A DNA stretch of 64,000 nt. Origin: Azospirillum thiophilum. GTDB lineage: Bacteria > Pseudomonadota > Alphaproteobacteria > Azospirillales > Azospirillaceae. The notes beneath the pieces were generated by a model. It searched no databases and was not told where the DNA came from. It saw only the letters and a list, made by a program, of their open reading frames with translations. Position numbers and translations under genes: made by a program. The stretch covers positions 456,501 to 520,500 of the forward strand of contig NZ_CP012403.1 of the NCBI RefSeq assembly GCF_001305595.1, in the 5' to 3' direction. Below are positions 1 to 8,779 of this stretch, one piece after another. Positions within the stretch are counted from its first letter, which is position 1, and each line of letters opens with the position of its first letter.

Positions 1-1
1 C

Positions 2-295
2 CAGAATCTCGACACCAGCGAAAGCGTCGCCATCGGCGATGCCGCCGGCCAGACCGAGCAGGCGATGTCCAACATCAAGATGCTGCTGGAAGAGGCCGGC
101 TCGCAGTTGGAGCACATCTGCAAGATCACCGTCTACATCACCGACCCGCGCTATCGCGAGCCGGTCTACCGCACCATCGGCAAGTGGCTGAAGGGCGTCC
201 ATCCGGTGTCGACCGGCCTCGTGATCAGCGCGCTCGCCCGCCCGGAATGGGTGGTCGAGGTCGATGCGATCGCGGTCATCCCGGACGCCACCTGA
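2..295 (+). CDS. Rid family (YjgF/YER057c/UK114) protein, 5' truncated by window edge
   Basis: The reading frame is open from base 2 to the stop at 293-295, so 97 residues are visible and the start lies outside the window. The pattern with EEAGSQLEHICKITVYITD and the C-terminal VEVDAIAVIP is typical of the Rid family, small trimeric proteins that hydrolyse reactive enamines/imines made by PLP enzymes. By eye, the arginine that defines archetypal RidA (in the P-x-R-S-x-V region) is replaced here (HPVSTGLVIS), so this may belong to one of the Rid subgroups that lack it and may not be a true enamine deaminase. It lies 64 bp upstream of a ureohydrolase gene on the same strand and probably shares an amino-nitrogen catabolic operon with it. 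Confidence 0.85.
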   Translation, partial: QNLDTSESVAIGDAAGQTEQAMSNIKMLLEEAGSQLEHICKITVYITDPRYREPVYRTIGKWLKGVHPVSTGLVISALARPEWVVEVDAIAVIPDAT

Positions 296-359
296 AGCGG
301 CGCCGCCTGAAGCGGCCTTCGCCACCTGCCCCGCCAACCGACAAGAAGAACCGGCCACC

Positions 360-1319
360 ATGAGCAACAGCCTGACCAACGCGCCGCGCCGCGAGCTGCA
401 GAGCTTCCTCGACTTCCCCATCTGTACCGACCTCGACCAGCTCGACGGCCATATCGGCATCCTGGGCATTCCCTACGGCGATCCCTATTCGATCGACGAG
501 GTGACCAACGACCAGACCAACGCCCCGACCTGGGTGCGCCGCTACACCGAGCGGGCGCTGCGCAAGCTGGAGCGCTGGGACTTCGACATCGGCGGCCCGC
601 TGCTGGGCGGCAAGGACATCAAGGTGGTGGATTGCGGCGACGTGAAGGCCGATCCCCGCGACCTCGACCTGCATTACCGCAACGCCGAGGCGGTGGTGCG
701 CCGGATGCTGGCCAAGGGCATGCTGCCGATCGTCATCGGCGGCGACCACGGCATCCCGATCCCGGTGCTGCGCGCCTATGACGACCAGGGGCCGATCACG
801 CTGGTCCACATCGACGCCCATCTGGACTGGCGCGACGACGTGAACGGCGCCCGCAACGGCTATTCCAGCCCGATCCGCCGGGCGGCGGAAATGGACCATA
901 TCGGCCAGATCTTCCAGATCGGCCTGCGGTCGGCCGGCAGCGCCCGGCCGGAAGAGGTGGAAGCGGCGCTGGCCTACGGCGCGGTGCTGGTCCCCGACGT
1001 GGAGTTGCAGGACATCGGCATGAAGGCGGTGCTTGACCGCATTCCCGACGGCGGCCGCTATTACCTGACCATCGACGCCGACGGCATGGACCCGACCATC
1101 ATGCCGGCGGTCAACGGTCCGGCGCCGGGCGGCGTCACCTATCCGCAGATCCGCACGCTGATCCACGGGCTGGTGGCGAAGGGTCGCGTCGTCGGCATGG
1201 ACATCGTCGAGATCACGCCGAAGAAGGATCTCAACGGCATCACCGCCATCACCGCCGGCCGCATCATCTGCAACCTGATCGGCAAGACCATCCAGGCCGG
1301 CTATTTCGACGCCAAGTGA
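360..1319 (+). CDS. Arginase/agmatinase-family ureohydrolase
   Basis: A 319-residue ureohydrolase-fold enzyme. The binuclear manganese site is complete: GGDH (His130), DAHLD (Asp152, His154, Asp156) and DADGMD (Asp239, Asp241), plus the late Glu284 in VEITP. Family members hydrolyse guanidino or formimino compounds (agmatine, guanidinobutyrate, guanidinopropionate, formiminoglutamate). The substrate cannot be read from the sequence. The next gene is HutF-like, which makes a formimino-glutamate-type substrate as plausible as agmatine. The frame is open further upstream, but the ATG at 360 is chosen because similarity begins there and an AAGAAG purine stretch precedes it. It is second in a four-gene run with the Rid, HutF-like and M20 genes. 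Confidence 0.85.
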   Translation: MSNSLTNAPRRELQSFLDFPICTDLDQLDGHIGILGIPYGDPYSIDEVTNDQTNAPTWVRRYTERALRKLERWDFDIGGPLLGGKDIKVVDCGDVKADPRDLDLHYRNAEAVVRRMLAKGMLPIVIGGDHGIPIPVLRAYDDQGPITLVHIDAHLDWRDDVNGARNGYSSPIRRAAEMDHIGQIFQIGLRSAGSARPEEVEAALAYGAVLVPDVELQDIGMKAVLDRIPDGGRYYLTIDADGMDPTIMPAVNGPAPGGVTYPQIRTLIHGLVAKGRVVGMDIVEITPKKDLNGITAITAGRIICNLIGKTIQAGYFDAK

Positions 1320-1352
1320 CGAAGCGCATCGGGCGATAGGGAGGACGGAGCC

Positions 1353-2750
1353 ATGACCGCCGCGCGCCGGCTCGACCGGCTGTACTGCGACCGGGCGCTG
1401 CTGGCCGGCGGCTGGGCCTCGGGCGTGCTGCTGCGCTTCGACGCGCAGGGGCTGATCGCCTGGGTGGAGGCTGGGCTGGACGCACCGCCCGACGGCGTCG
1501 AACGCGCCGCCGGGCCGGTCGTCCCCGGCATGCCCAACCTGCACAGCCACGCCTTCCAGCGGGCGATGGCCGGGCTGACCGAGCGGGCCGGGCCGGCGGA
1601 GGACAGCTTCTGGACCTGGCGGGAGGTGATGTACGGCTTCGTCCGCCGCATCGATCCCGACGGGCTCCAGGCGGTGGCGGCGATGGCCTATGCCGAGATG
1701 CTGGAGCGCGGCTACACCTCGGTGGCTGAGTTCCATTACCTCCACCACAATGCCGGCGGGCAGCCCTATGCCGATCCAGCCGAGATGTCGATGCGCATCC
1801 TTGCGGCGGCCGGCGCCACCGGGATCGGGCTGACCCATCTGCCGGTGCTCTATGCCCAGGGCGGCTTCGGCGGGCAGCCGGCCGGCGAGGGGCAGCGGCG
1901 CTTCCTCAACGATCCCGACCGGCTGCTGCGGATCGTCGAGGCCTGCCGCGCCATCCCCGGCGGGCATCGCACCGGCCTCGCCCTCCATTCGCTGCGCGCG
2001 GTGTCGCCCGACGCGATGGCGGCAGCGCTCGACGGGCTGGCGGCACTCGACCCGGCGGCGCCGGTCCACATCCATGTCGCCGAGCAGACGGCGGAGGTGG
2101 AATCCTGCCTCGCCTGGTCGGGGCGGCGGCCGGTGGAGTGGCTGCTCGACCGCGGCTGGCCGGGGCCGTCCTGGTGCCTCGTCCATGCCACCCATGTCAC
2201 GCCGGACGAGGTGGCGGGACTCGCCGCGTCGGGGGCGGTCGCGGGGCTCTGTCCGACGACGGAGGCCGATCTGGGCGATGGGCTGTTCCCGGCGCGCGAC
2301 TTCCTGGCGCAAGGCGGGCGGTTCGGCATCGGGTCGGACAGCCAGGTCATCATCGACGCCGCGGAGGAGCTGCGGCTGCTGGAATTCGGGCAGCGGCTGG
2401 CGGAGAGGCGGCGGAACCTCCTGGCTCGGGAGCCGGGAGCATCGACCGGGGCGGCGCTCTACCGCGCGGCAGTGGCAGGGGGCGGGCAGGCGCTGGGCCT
2501 GCCGGAGCCGGCGGGCGGCCTCGCAATGGGCCAGCGCGCCGATCTGGTCGTGCTGGATCCGGACGATCCGCGGCTGTACGGCCGCAGCGACGACACGCTC
2601 CTCGACTCCTACGTCTTCACCGGCGCCCGCGGTGCCGTGCGCGACGTGGTGGCGGGGGGGAGGCTGGTCGTGCGGGACGGCCGGCATGTCGATGCCGACG
2701 CGATCCGCGGCGGCTGGCGCCGCGCCGTCGACCGGTTGGGCATTGCCTGA
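1353..2750 (+). CDS. hutF: Formimidoylglutamate deiminase-like amidohydrolase (HutF family)
   Basis: A 465-residue amidohydrolase-superfamily TIM-barrel protein. The metal-binding HxH is at NLHSHAF (His64, His66). HIHVAEQ, LVHATHV and GIGSDSQ supply the remaining metal and acid residues in the expected order. HutF converts N-formimino-L-glutamate to N-formyl-L-glutamate plus ammonia in the five-step histidine pathway. The start at 1353 has a strong site (AGGGAGGACGG) about 6 bases upstream. It follows the ureohydrolase by 33 bp and runs directly into the M20 gene. No other hut genes (hutH, hutU, hutI) are in the window, so it may act on a related formimino or guanidino acid. Family assignment is good; the exact substrate is inferred. 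Confidence 0.8.
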   Translation: MTAARRLDRLYCDRALLAGGWASGVLLRFDAQGLIAWVEAGLDAPPDGVERAAGPVVPGMPNLHSHAFQRAMAGLTERAGPAEDSFWTWREVMYGFVRRIDPDGLQAVAAMAYAEMLERGYTSVAEFHYLHHNAGGQPYADPAEMSMRILAAAGATGIGLTHLPVLYAQGGFGGQPAGEGQRRFLNDPDRLLRIVEACRAIPGGHRTGLALHSLRAVSPDAMAAALDGLAALDPAAPVHIHVAEQTAEVESCLAWSGRRPVEWLLDRGWPGPSWCLVHATHVTPDEVAGLAASGAVAGLCPTTEADLGDGLFPARDFLAQGGRFGIGSDSQVIIDAAEELRLLEFGQRLAERRRNLLAREPGASTGAALYRAAVAGGGQALGLPEPAGGLAMGQRADLVVLDPDDPRLYGRSDDTLLDSYVFTGARGAVRDVVAGGRLVVRDGRHVDADAIRGGWRRAVDRLGIA

Positions 2751-2783
2751 GCGATGCAGCGAACGAGCAAGGATAGGGATCCC

Positions 2784-3941
2784 ATGACGGCGACCATCGA
2801 TATCCTGGAGCGGCTGATTGCCTTCCGCACCGTCAGCCGCGACAGCAACCTGGAGCTGATCCGCTGGGTTCAGGAGCGGCTGGAGGCGGTCGGCGCCGCC
2901 ACGTGGCTGGTGCCGAGCGAGGACGGGCGCAAGGCCAACCTGTTCGCGACACTGGGACCGGCCGACCGCCCCGGCGTGCTGCTGTCGGGGCACAGCGACG
3001 TGGTGCCGGTCGAGGGGCAGGCCTGGACCGGCGATCCCTTCCGGCTGATCCGGCGGGACGGCAAGCTGTTCGGCCGGGGCACCGCCGACATGAAGGGCTT
3101 CATCGCCGCGGCGCTCGCCCTGTTCGACCGCGCCGCCGGGCTGACGCTGGCGCAGCCCCTGCATCTGGCCCTGTCCTACGACGAGGAGGTCGGCTGCCTC
3201 GGCGTGCGGCGGCTGATCGAGATGATGGCGGCCCTGCCCGTCCGCCCGCGCTTCTGCATCGTCGGCGAGCCGACCGGCATGCAGGTGGTCACCGCCCACA
3301 AGGGCAAGACTGCGCTGCGCGCCGACTGCCGCGGCGTCGAATGCCATTCCAGCCTGGCGCCGCAGGGGCTGAACGCGATCCACATGGCGAGCGACCTCCT
3401 GACCGGGCTGCGCCGCATCCAGGACCGGCTGCGCGACGACGGCGCGCAGGATGGCGGCTACGACGTGCCGTGGACCACGGTGCATGCCGGGGTCATCCAG
3501 GGCGGCGAGGCGCTGAACATCGTGCCGAACCGCTGCCGGCTCGACTTCGAGATCCGCCATCTGCCGCAGGACCCGGTCGAGCCGCTGCTGGACAGCATCC
3601 AGGCGGAGGCGGATGCCATCGTCAGCCGCCTGCGCCCCGATTTCCCCGGCGCGGCGCTGACGATCAGCGAATTGTCGAGCTATCCGGCGCTCGACACCGA
3701 TAGCAACGCCGAGGTGGTGGCCTTCGTCAAGGCGCTGACCGGCGGCAACAGCACCGGCAAGATCTCCTTCGGGACGGAGGGCGGGCTGTTCCAGCGGCGG
3801 CTGTCGATGCCGACCGTGGTGTGCGGTCCCGGCAGCATCGGCGAAGCGCACAAGCCCGACGAGTTCGTCACCGAGGACCAGCTCGCCGCCTGCGACCGCA
3901 TGCTGGACGCCCTGCTCGCCCGCCTGCTGCACCACGCCTGA
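2784..3941 (+). CDS. M20-family deacylase, ArgE-like (acetylornithine deacetylase family)
   Basis: A 385-residue dizinc M20 amidohydrolase. Metal and catalytic residues are visible: SGHSDVVP (His70, Asp72), GRGTADMKG (Asp102), DEEVG (Glu134/135) and the C-terminal FGTEGGLF region. ArgE removes acetyl from N-acetylornithine; relatives cleave other N-acyl amino acids. Behind a HutF-like gene it could serve as the deformylase releasing glutamate from N-formylglutamate, which is inference from context only. The ATG at 2784 is chosen because AAGGATAGGG sits just upstream and the length fits the family; an ATG at 2754 would add ten residues without a good ribosome site. It ends convergently 15 bp from the acyl-CoA ligase gene. 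Confidence 0.8.
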   Translation: MTATIDILERLIAFRTVSRDSNLELIRWVQERLEAVGAATWLVPSEDGRKANLFATLGPADRPGVLLSGHSDVVPVEGQAWTGDPFRLIRRDGKLFGRGTADMKGFIAAALALFDRAAGLTLAQPLHLALSYDEEVGCLGVRRLIEMMAALPVRPRFCIVGEPTGMQVVTAHKGKTALRADCRGVECHSSLAPQGLNAIHMASDLLTGLRRIQDRLRDDGAQDGGYDVPWTTVHAGVIQGGEALNIVPNRCRLDFEIRHLPQDPVEPLLDSIQAEADAIVSRLRPDFPGAALTISELSSYPALDTDSNAEVVAFVKALTGGNSTGKISFGTEGGLFQRRLSMPTVVCGPGSIGEAHKPDEFVTEDQLAACDRMLDALLARLLHHA

Positions 3942-3956
3942 CGGCGGCGGCGGCGC

Positions 3957-5477
3957 TCAGGCCCCGGCGGACAGGCGCTCGCGCAGCTCGCGCTTGAGCA
4001 CCTTGCCGTAGTTGTTCTTGGGCAGCGCCTCGACGAACAGGTAGCGCTTGGGCCGCTTGAAGCGGGCGATGCTGGCGTTGCAATGGTCGTCGAGGCTGGC
4101 GGCGGCGATGGCGCGTCCCTGGACGGCGACGATGAAGGCGACGACGATCTCACCCCATTCCGGGTCGGGCTGGCCGGTGACGCAGACCTCCTCGACGTCG
4201 GGATGGCGCAGCAGCACCTCCTCCACCTCGCGCGGGTAGATGTTGGTGCCGCCGCTGATGATCACGTCCTTGGAGCGGTCGCGCAGCGTCAGGTAGCCGC
4301 GCGCGTCGAAGGAGCCCATGTCCCCGGTGAAGAGCCAGCCGCCGCGCAGGGCCTCGGCCGACGCCCTCGCATTGTGCCAATAGCCGGCCATCACGACATC
4401 GCCGCGGCAGACGATCTCGCCGACCTCGCCGGGGGGCAGCGGCCGGCCGTCGGCATCCACCACCGCGACCTCGACCCCGCTGCGGGCGAAGCCGACCGAT
4501 CCCAGCACCGCCTCGTCGTCGCCGACATGATCGCGGCGGCGCAGGCAGGTGATGGTCATCGGCGCCTCGCCCTGACCGTAGATCTGGACGAAGACCGGGC
4601 CGAAGACGGCGAGCGACCGGCGCAGCTCCTCGACATACATCGGCCCGCCGCCATAGACGACGCTGCGCAGGTTGGCCGGCCGGCGGCCGCTGCGCTCCGC
4701 CTCCAGCCGCAGCCGCTGCACCATGGTCGGGGCGAGGAAGGCGCCGCAGCCGGGATGATGGTCGCAGAGGTCGAGGAACTCCGCCGGCTCGAAGGCGGAG
4801 GAGGCCGGAATCACCTGCCGGGCGCCGCGGGCGACGTAGGCGGCCATGTAGAGGCCGGAGCCGTGCGACATCGGCGCGGCATGCAGCAGGCTGCAGTCCT
4901 CGTCCACCGTCTCGACGTCGGCGAGATGGGCGATGGTCATGGCCAGCAGGTTGCGGCGGGACAGCATCGCCCCCTTGGAGCGCCCGGTGGTGCCGCTGGT
5001 GTAGAACAGCCAGCCCAGCGCCTCCGGGTCGGGGTCCACCGGCCCGGCCCATTCCTCCCCCGCCGCCAGCGCGGCATGGTCGGCCCCGCCGATGACGATG
5101 CGGCGGCAGGAGGCCGCCGGCGATCCGGCCAGCACCGCCTCCAACCCCGCCGCCAGCTTGGGCGAGACGAAGATGGTCGTCGCCCCGGAATCCTCCAGGA
5201 TCTGCACCAGCTCGCGGGCGTGCAGCTTGGCGTTCACCGGGGTCGCCGCCATGCCGGCGGCCCAGATGCCGAAGAACAGCTCGACATATTCCGGCACATT
5301 CTCGCTGGCGATGGCGATGCGGTCGCCCGGCTTTCCGGCCGCGCGCAGCCCGGCGGCGATGCGCAGGGCGCGTGAGCGCAGCGATGCGAAGCTGTGGACC
5401 TGTTCGGTCCCGCGATACACCGCCCCGCGGTCTGGATGACGGGCCGCCGCCTGATCGAGGAGGGAGAAGAGGTTCAC
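3957..5477 (-). CDS. Class I adenylate-forming acyl-CoA synthetase (AMP-binding)
   Basis: A protein of about 506 residues in the acyl/aryl-CoA ligase superfamily. The phosphate-binding loop YTSGTTGRSKG is at about residues 159-169. Also visible are the YGQGEAP adenine-site motif, the GWLFTGDMG and DRSKDVIISGG hinge motifs, and a C-terminal catalytic lysine in KNNYGKVLKRE. It activates a carboxylic acid with ATP and loads it onto CoA; substrate unknown. The start is uncertain between GTG at 5477 (MNLFSLLDQ) and GTG at 5483; an AAGGGA site lies just upstream. The frame stays open far upstream, but that extension overlaps the cupin gene in a different frame and shows no similarity. The cupin gene is about 60 bp upstream on the same strand. 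Confidence 0.85.
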   Translation of the reverse strand: MNLFSLLDQAAARHPDRGAVYRGTEQVHSFASLRSRALRIAAGLRAAGKPGDRIAIASENVPEYVELFFGIWAAGMAATPVNAKLHARELVQILEDSGATTIFVSPKLAAGLEAVLAGSPAASCRRIVIGGADHAALAAGEEWAGPVDPDPEALGWLFYTSGTTGRSKGAMLSRRNLLAMTIAHLADVETVDEDCSLLHAAPMSHGSGLYMAAYVARGARQVIPASSAFEPAEFLDLCDHHPGCGAFLAPTMVQRLRLEAERSGRRPANLRSVVYGGGPMYVEELRRSLAVFGPVFVQIYGQGEAPMTITCLRRRDHVGDDEAVLGSVGFARSGVEVAVVDADGRPLPPGEVGEIVCRGDVVMAGYWHNARASAEALRGGWLFTGDMGSFDARGYLTLRDRSKDVIISGGTNIYPREVEEVLLRHPDVEEVCVTGQPDPEWGEIVVAFIVAVQGRAIAAASLDDHCNASIARFKRPKRYLFVEALPKNNYGKVLKRELRERLSAGA

Positions 5478-5536
5478 CGGCACTGTTCCCTTGTTGGACT
5501 GGTCCCTGAGGCCGGATGACGCACCATCCGTTTTGC

Positions 5537-5851
5537 CTACAAATATTCTGGCCGCTTCGGGGTGAAGATGTCCAGGTTCAGCACCGGCTCGTCGCCCACC
5601 ACATCGCCCCAATGCTCGGCGTTCGGCGGGATGGCCGGCAGGCCGTTGGGGCCGACCAGATGGTCCTTGCCGTTGACGTGGAAGCGGATGGTGCCGGCAA
5701 GGATCAGGACGATCTGCTCGTGCACATGGCTGTGCGGGCGCGGCTCGTGGCCGGGCATCAGGCGGTGCAACGCCAGCGTGGCGCCCTCGCCGGTGAAGAT
5801 CTTTCGCTCGACTCCCGGCCGCACCGGGGTTCAGGGCAGCTGGGAGGACAT
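5537..5851 (-). pseudogene. Small cupin protein with an in-frame stop at codon 7
   Basis: Residues encoded from 5824 down to 5537 form a single cupin domain (motif PHSHVHEQIVLILAGTIRFH, then PPNAEHW), resembling KdgF-type cupins. An ATG at 5851 with an upstream AAGGCACGGAAG would give MSSQLP-stop-TPVRPGVERKIF in the same frame. The stop (TGA, 5833-5831) falls where these proteins usually carry Trp in an LPW..VRPGV stretch, suggesting a TGG to TGA change. Either the gene is broken, translation starts at the GTG at 5824 (95 residues, no clear ribosome site), or the base is a sequencing error. It precedes the acyl-CoA ligase gene, possibly in one transcript. Cupin identity is good; status is uncertain. 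Confidence 0.7.
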
Positions 5852-6818
5852 CTTCCGTGCCTTGAGCGTAGCGGGTGGCCCACCGGCCCGGGTGATGATC
5901 GCCTCCCCGGCGGTCCGCGCCCATCGTCCGGCAAGCGGCGGCAAGGGGGGGAGCGCGCCCAAGCCATCGGACGGTCCCGATGTGGGAGAACCACCAAAAT
6001 CCACGCCTTGTTAAACAAATCTTGCTGGAAAAAAATGTTTGTTAGGTCTTTCGCAAAGACAGATTCGAGATATTAGGGATGGGAAATTCAAATATAAACT
6101 TCTGGACCAAATTCCCTCGACAGTTAACGTAAAATGGGCTGAGCACCGCTTGAGTCTGTAAAGAAGGGGCAGCCGTAGCCGTCCTGGTGTTGTCGCGAAA
6201 GCAACCGTGTTTTGCGAAGCGGGAACTACACCGTTGGAACGGTACTCCTTGTTCAGCTTCTGCGTGCCTTTGCCAAGTTGAAGGACAGCCATCGGAGATG
6301 GCAAGGTCGTGGTCAATCCCACAGTCACCTTTCTGAGGCGCTTTCCCAGTTCCCCTATCGGTAGAGGCCCCGCTTCGCGCCGCACCATGACGAAGGGCTG
6401 CATCCCACGTTCTGGGCCCTCGGCTTCCTCGCCAGCATCAGGCTGACGCCGTGTTTTTGGAAGGGCGTGACCGACCCGGCAAAGCCAGAGCATGCTTCGT
6501 TCCAGGCGCTGGACCCCATACTGTTCAGCACCAAGGCCGTCATCCAGGCCGACCGTGCCTGCAATGGCCAAAGCCATTCTCGATCTCCAAGAACATTTCA
6601 AGGTGCGACGTTACAGAAGCAGGCGCAGATCCCGTTGCTAGTCAGAAGGGTATGCTCGTAGCGTTTACCTTTCACCAAAGCTACTCAACGGAGTGGGCGC
6701 CATCCGAAGCCTCTCTGCTAACCAACGTAGCTAATACATAGAATATATAACAAATGAGGACTCCTTTAAATCGTAGTTGCCTAGTTAGCATTTCCTGCGC
6801 CTGAATTTGGAGGACGCC
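5852..6818. other. Island left part: low-coding, lower-GC stretch with no recognisable gene
   Basis: About 970 bp between the cupin gene and the collagen-like gene. Base composition drops visibly, with A/T-rich runs at about 5990-6140 and 6600-6820. Short open frames exist on both strands (for example 6011-6601 minus, 6467-6661 plus), but none has a convincing ribosome site or a product I recognise. It may hold decayed cargo and the lost left end of the Tn7-like element. I searched by eye for a TGT terminus preceded by TTTGC and for copies of the 20-bp end repeats and found none. Confidence 0.5.
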
Positions 6819-8249
6819 ATGAAACGCATCCTGACGCTAACTGCGGCAGCGGCAATTTTAGGGCCTGCGTTCACCGCACTTTCACAATCTACAGATTGCC
6901 CGTACCTTCTTACTCATCCTGTTTTTCGTCAGGAAACCATCAGCCAAAATGAGAAATCACGCGATAATCTCCGGATACTGCAATGCACATCAAGCTGGCG
7001 GAACCGGCAAGAGGCGCAGGCGGCTGGTGTCGAAGTAGCGGTTCCCATCTATGGCGTTCCGCTGACCTTCACAGGCGACTTCAGTCAAAGCCAAGTCGAC
7101 CAGTGGAAGACGCAGAACTGCAGCAATGACGAGCGCAGCGCCGATTATCAGGGTACTCTTGTCCGAATTGTGTACGCCGTCGACCCAATCATCGCCCGGG
7201 CGTTTGTTGAGTGCATGGCACTCGCACAAGACCATGCGGCACTGTCGTGCAGCACCACCGAGACACAGACGTCCGTGGTTTTTGATGCAAGCTGGAGGAT
7301 GGCAAATGGTGAACTGCCGGACGCCGCACCGGTTGTGCAGAACTTGAGCATCATTGGTGCCACCTGTACACAGACGCTTCAAGAAAACAGCCGAATTCCG
7401 CAAGGTGGCGTCGGTCTACTATGCCAGATCAGCGGTGATGACGCTCCGGTCTTCGTTCTGAACACCAACCGAGGGCGCTGCGTCAGCCAAGGCAGCGGCA
7501 TGTCCGGCCAGATCACCTTGGCGGGGACGATCACGCTGAGCGCTCCAACGACCTACAGCTACCGGTCGGTTACACTCGCCAGCGATTCCAAGATCATTAC
7601 GAATGGCTGGCCCTTGACAATCAAAGCTCACAATCTGGCCATCCAAGGTTCGCCTCAGATCATTTCCTATGAACCCCGCGATATGGCGCCCGCCACCCCC
7701 GGCCGATCAGCGGCCCCGATTGCAATCAGCGCGCGCGCCATCACTGGCATTGGCCTTTCCATCCTAAACGCCGGCGAAGAGGGCAGTGTTGGCGCTACGG
7801 GCGCAAAGGGCGATACAGGTCCGAAGGGGGCACGTGGTGCGGGAGTGAGCTGGAACCCCATCGAAGGCTGCCATGCCGGGACCAATGGAAACCCAGGCGG
7901 ACAGGGAGGGCAAGGCCGCCCTGGTCAAGCCGGTGCCCCTGGCGGCGCCGCTGGCGAAGTGCGGCTCCAGACGCCAGACTATGGCCAGCCTAACCCGGCT
8001 GTATCGGTTCGCACCGACGTGAGCCTGCGAAATCAACCTCGGCAATGCCAGGGGTTGGTGTGTGGCGGTGCGGGCGGGCCTGGCGGGCCTGGCGGACCGG
8101 GAGGCGACGGAGGCCCCGGCGGTGACGGAGCTTCCGGAAATGCGGCTTGTGGAGGAACAAATGGCGGCCCCACGGGGCCGGCTGGTCCCCAAGGTCCGAA
8201 CGGGGCAGTCGGACCCGATGGTCAACATGGTACGGTCCGACGCTTCTAG
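6819..8249 (+). CDS. Secreted collagen-like (Gly-X-Y repeat) protein
   Basis: A 476-residue exported protein. Residues 1-24 form a signal peptide (MKRILTLTAAAAILGPAFTA). A cysteine-containing N-terminal half is followed at roughly residues 220-320 by a Ser/Thr-rich segment with alternating hydrophobics that looks like beta-helix. Two collagen-like blocks then follow: one with GSVGATGAKGDTGPKGARG and GQGRPGQAGAPGG, and a C-terminal one with repeated GGP/GGD triplets ending GPAGPQGPNGAVGPDGQHG. Bacterial collagen-like proteins form triple helices at the cell surface, often in adhesion or biofilm. The start has a clear TTTGGAGG site. Codon and base use are less GC-rich than in flanking operons, consistent with transfer on the adjacent Tn7-like element. 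Confidence 0.75.
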   Translation: MKRILTLTAAAAILGPAFTALSQSTDCPYLLTHPVFRQETISQNEKSRDNLRILQCTSSWRNRQEAQAAGVEVAVPIYGVPLTFTGDFSQSQVDQWKTQNCSNDERSADYQGTLVRIVYAVDPIIARAFVECMALAQDHAALSCSTTETQTSVVFDASWRMANGELPDAAPVVQNLSIIGATCTQTLQENSRIPQGGVGLLCQISGDDAPVFVLNTNRGRCVSQGSGMSGQITLAGTITLSAPTTYSYRSVTLASDSKIITNGWPLTIKAHNLAIQGSPQIISYEPRDMAPATPGRSAAPIAISARAITGIGLSILNAGEEGSVGATGAKGDTGPKGARGAGVSWNPIEGCHAGTNGNPGGQGGQGRPGQAGAPGGAAGEVRLQTPDYGQPNPAVSVRTDVSLRNQPRQCQGLVCGGAGGPGGPGGPGGDGGPGGDGASGNAACGGTNGGPTGPAGPQGPNGAVGPDGQHGTVRRF

Positions 8250-8779
8250 CCCGTCCACTCCCTGGTTGTTGGGGACAAGTCCGATGGCGACGCTCTGATG
8301 CGCGGACGGCAATCCCATGGGGGAGCCGATCGGTTGCGCCAGTCCGCTGGGCTCACATTCACTGCGGTGTGTCGAGAAGCTCTGCACGCGGCGTCGCATG
8401 CGGAGCTTCGCAATCGCTCGCTCCGAGTTGGTTTCCCAGGCCATGGCCATAGCTAACAAGCCTAGGCTGTCCATGGGTTGCGTTATCATCTGCAGTTGAA
8501 GAATATGAATTGTCATACGTAGATATTCACAGAAAAGGTATCTCGATCATCACCTAAAACGTGGCATGGCTCTATGAAATATGATTTGCGTTACCCCTCA
8601 TATAATCTTCAACATTTGTATTATCTGTGTCATTTATTGACGCATAATTCCCAAAAGACCACGCCCAACTGCATGACAGATCGTCATTGATCTTAGACCG
8701 ACTCCCAAAGCTAATGACCGACCGTACGTCACCATCCTCAAAGCACCGTCATTCACATCAAGCAGGAAGGATTATCAAA
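8250..8779. other. A/T-rich intergenic stretch
   Basis: About 530 bp. The first 200 bp are mixed-composition sequence with no supported gene. From about 8490 to 8700 it is strongly A/T-rich and probably carries the promoter of the small secreted protein downstream (for example TTGACG at about 8638). No terminal repeat or target duplication could be assigned. Confidence 0.45.

Noticed and set aside
276..3935. A 1219-codon open frame on the minus strand across the first operon
   Set aside because: It is antisense to three recognisable enzymes in one phase. High GC removes stop codons and the product is Arg/Gln/His/Asp-rich low-complexity sequence without motifs.
5478..5924. N-terminal extension of the acyl-CoA ligase frame
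   Set aside because: It runs through the cupin gene in another phase and reads as Arg/Pro-rich nonsense; the ligase begins at MNLFSLLDQ.
6011..6601. 196-codon minus-strand frame in the island
   Set aside because: No ribosome site, no signal or domain, and similar-length frames exist on the opposite strand.
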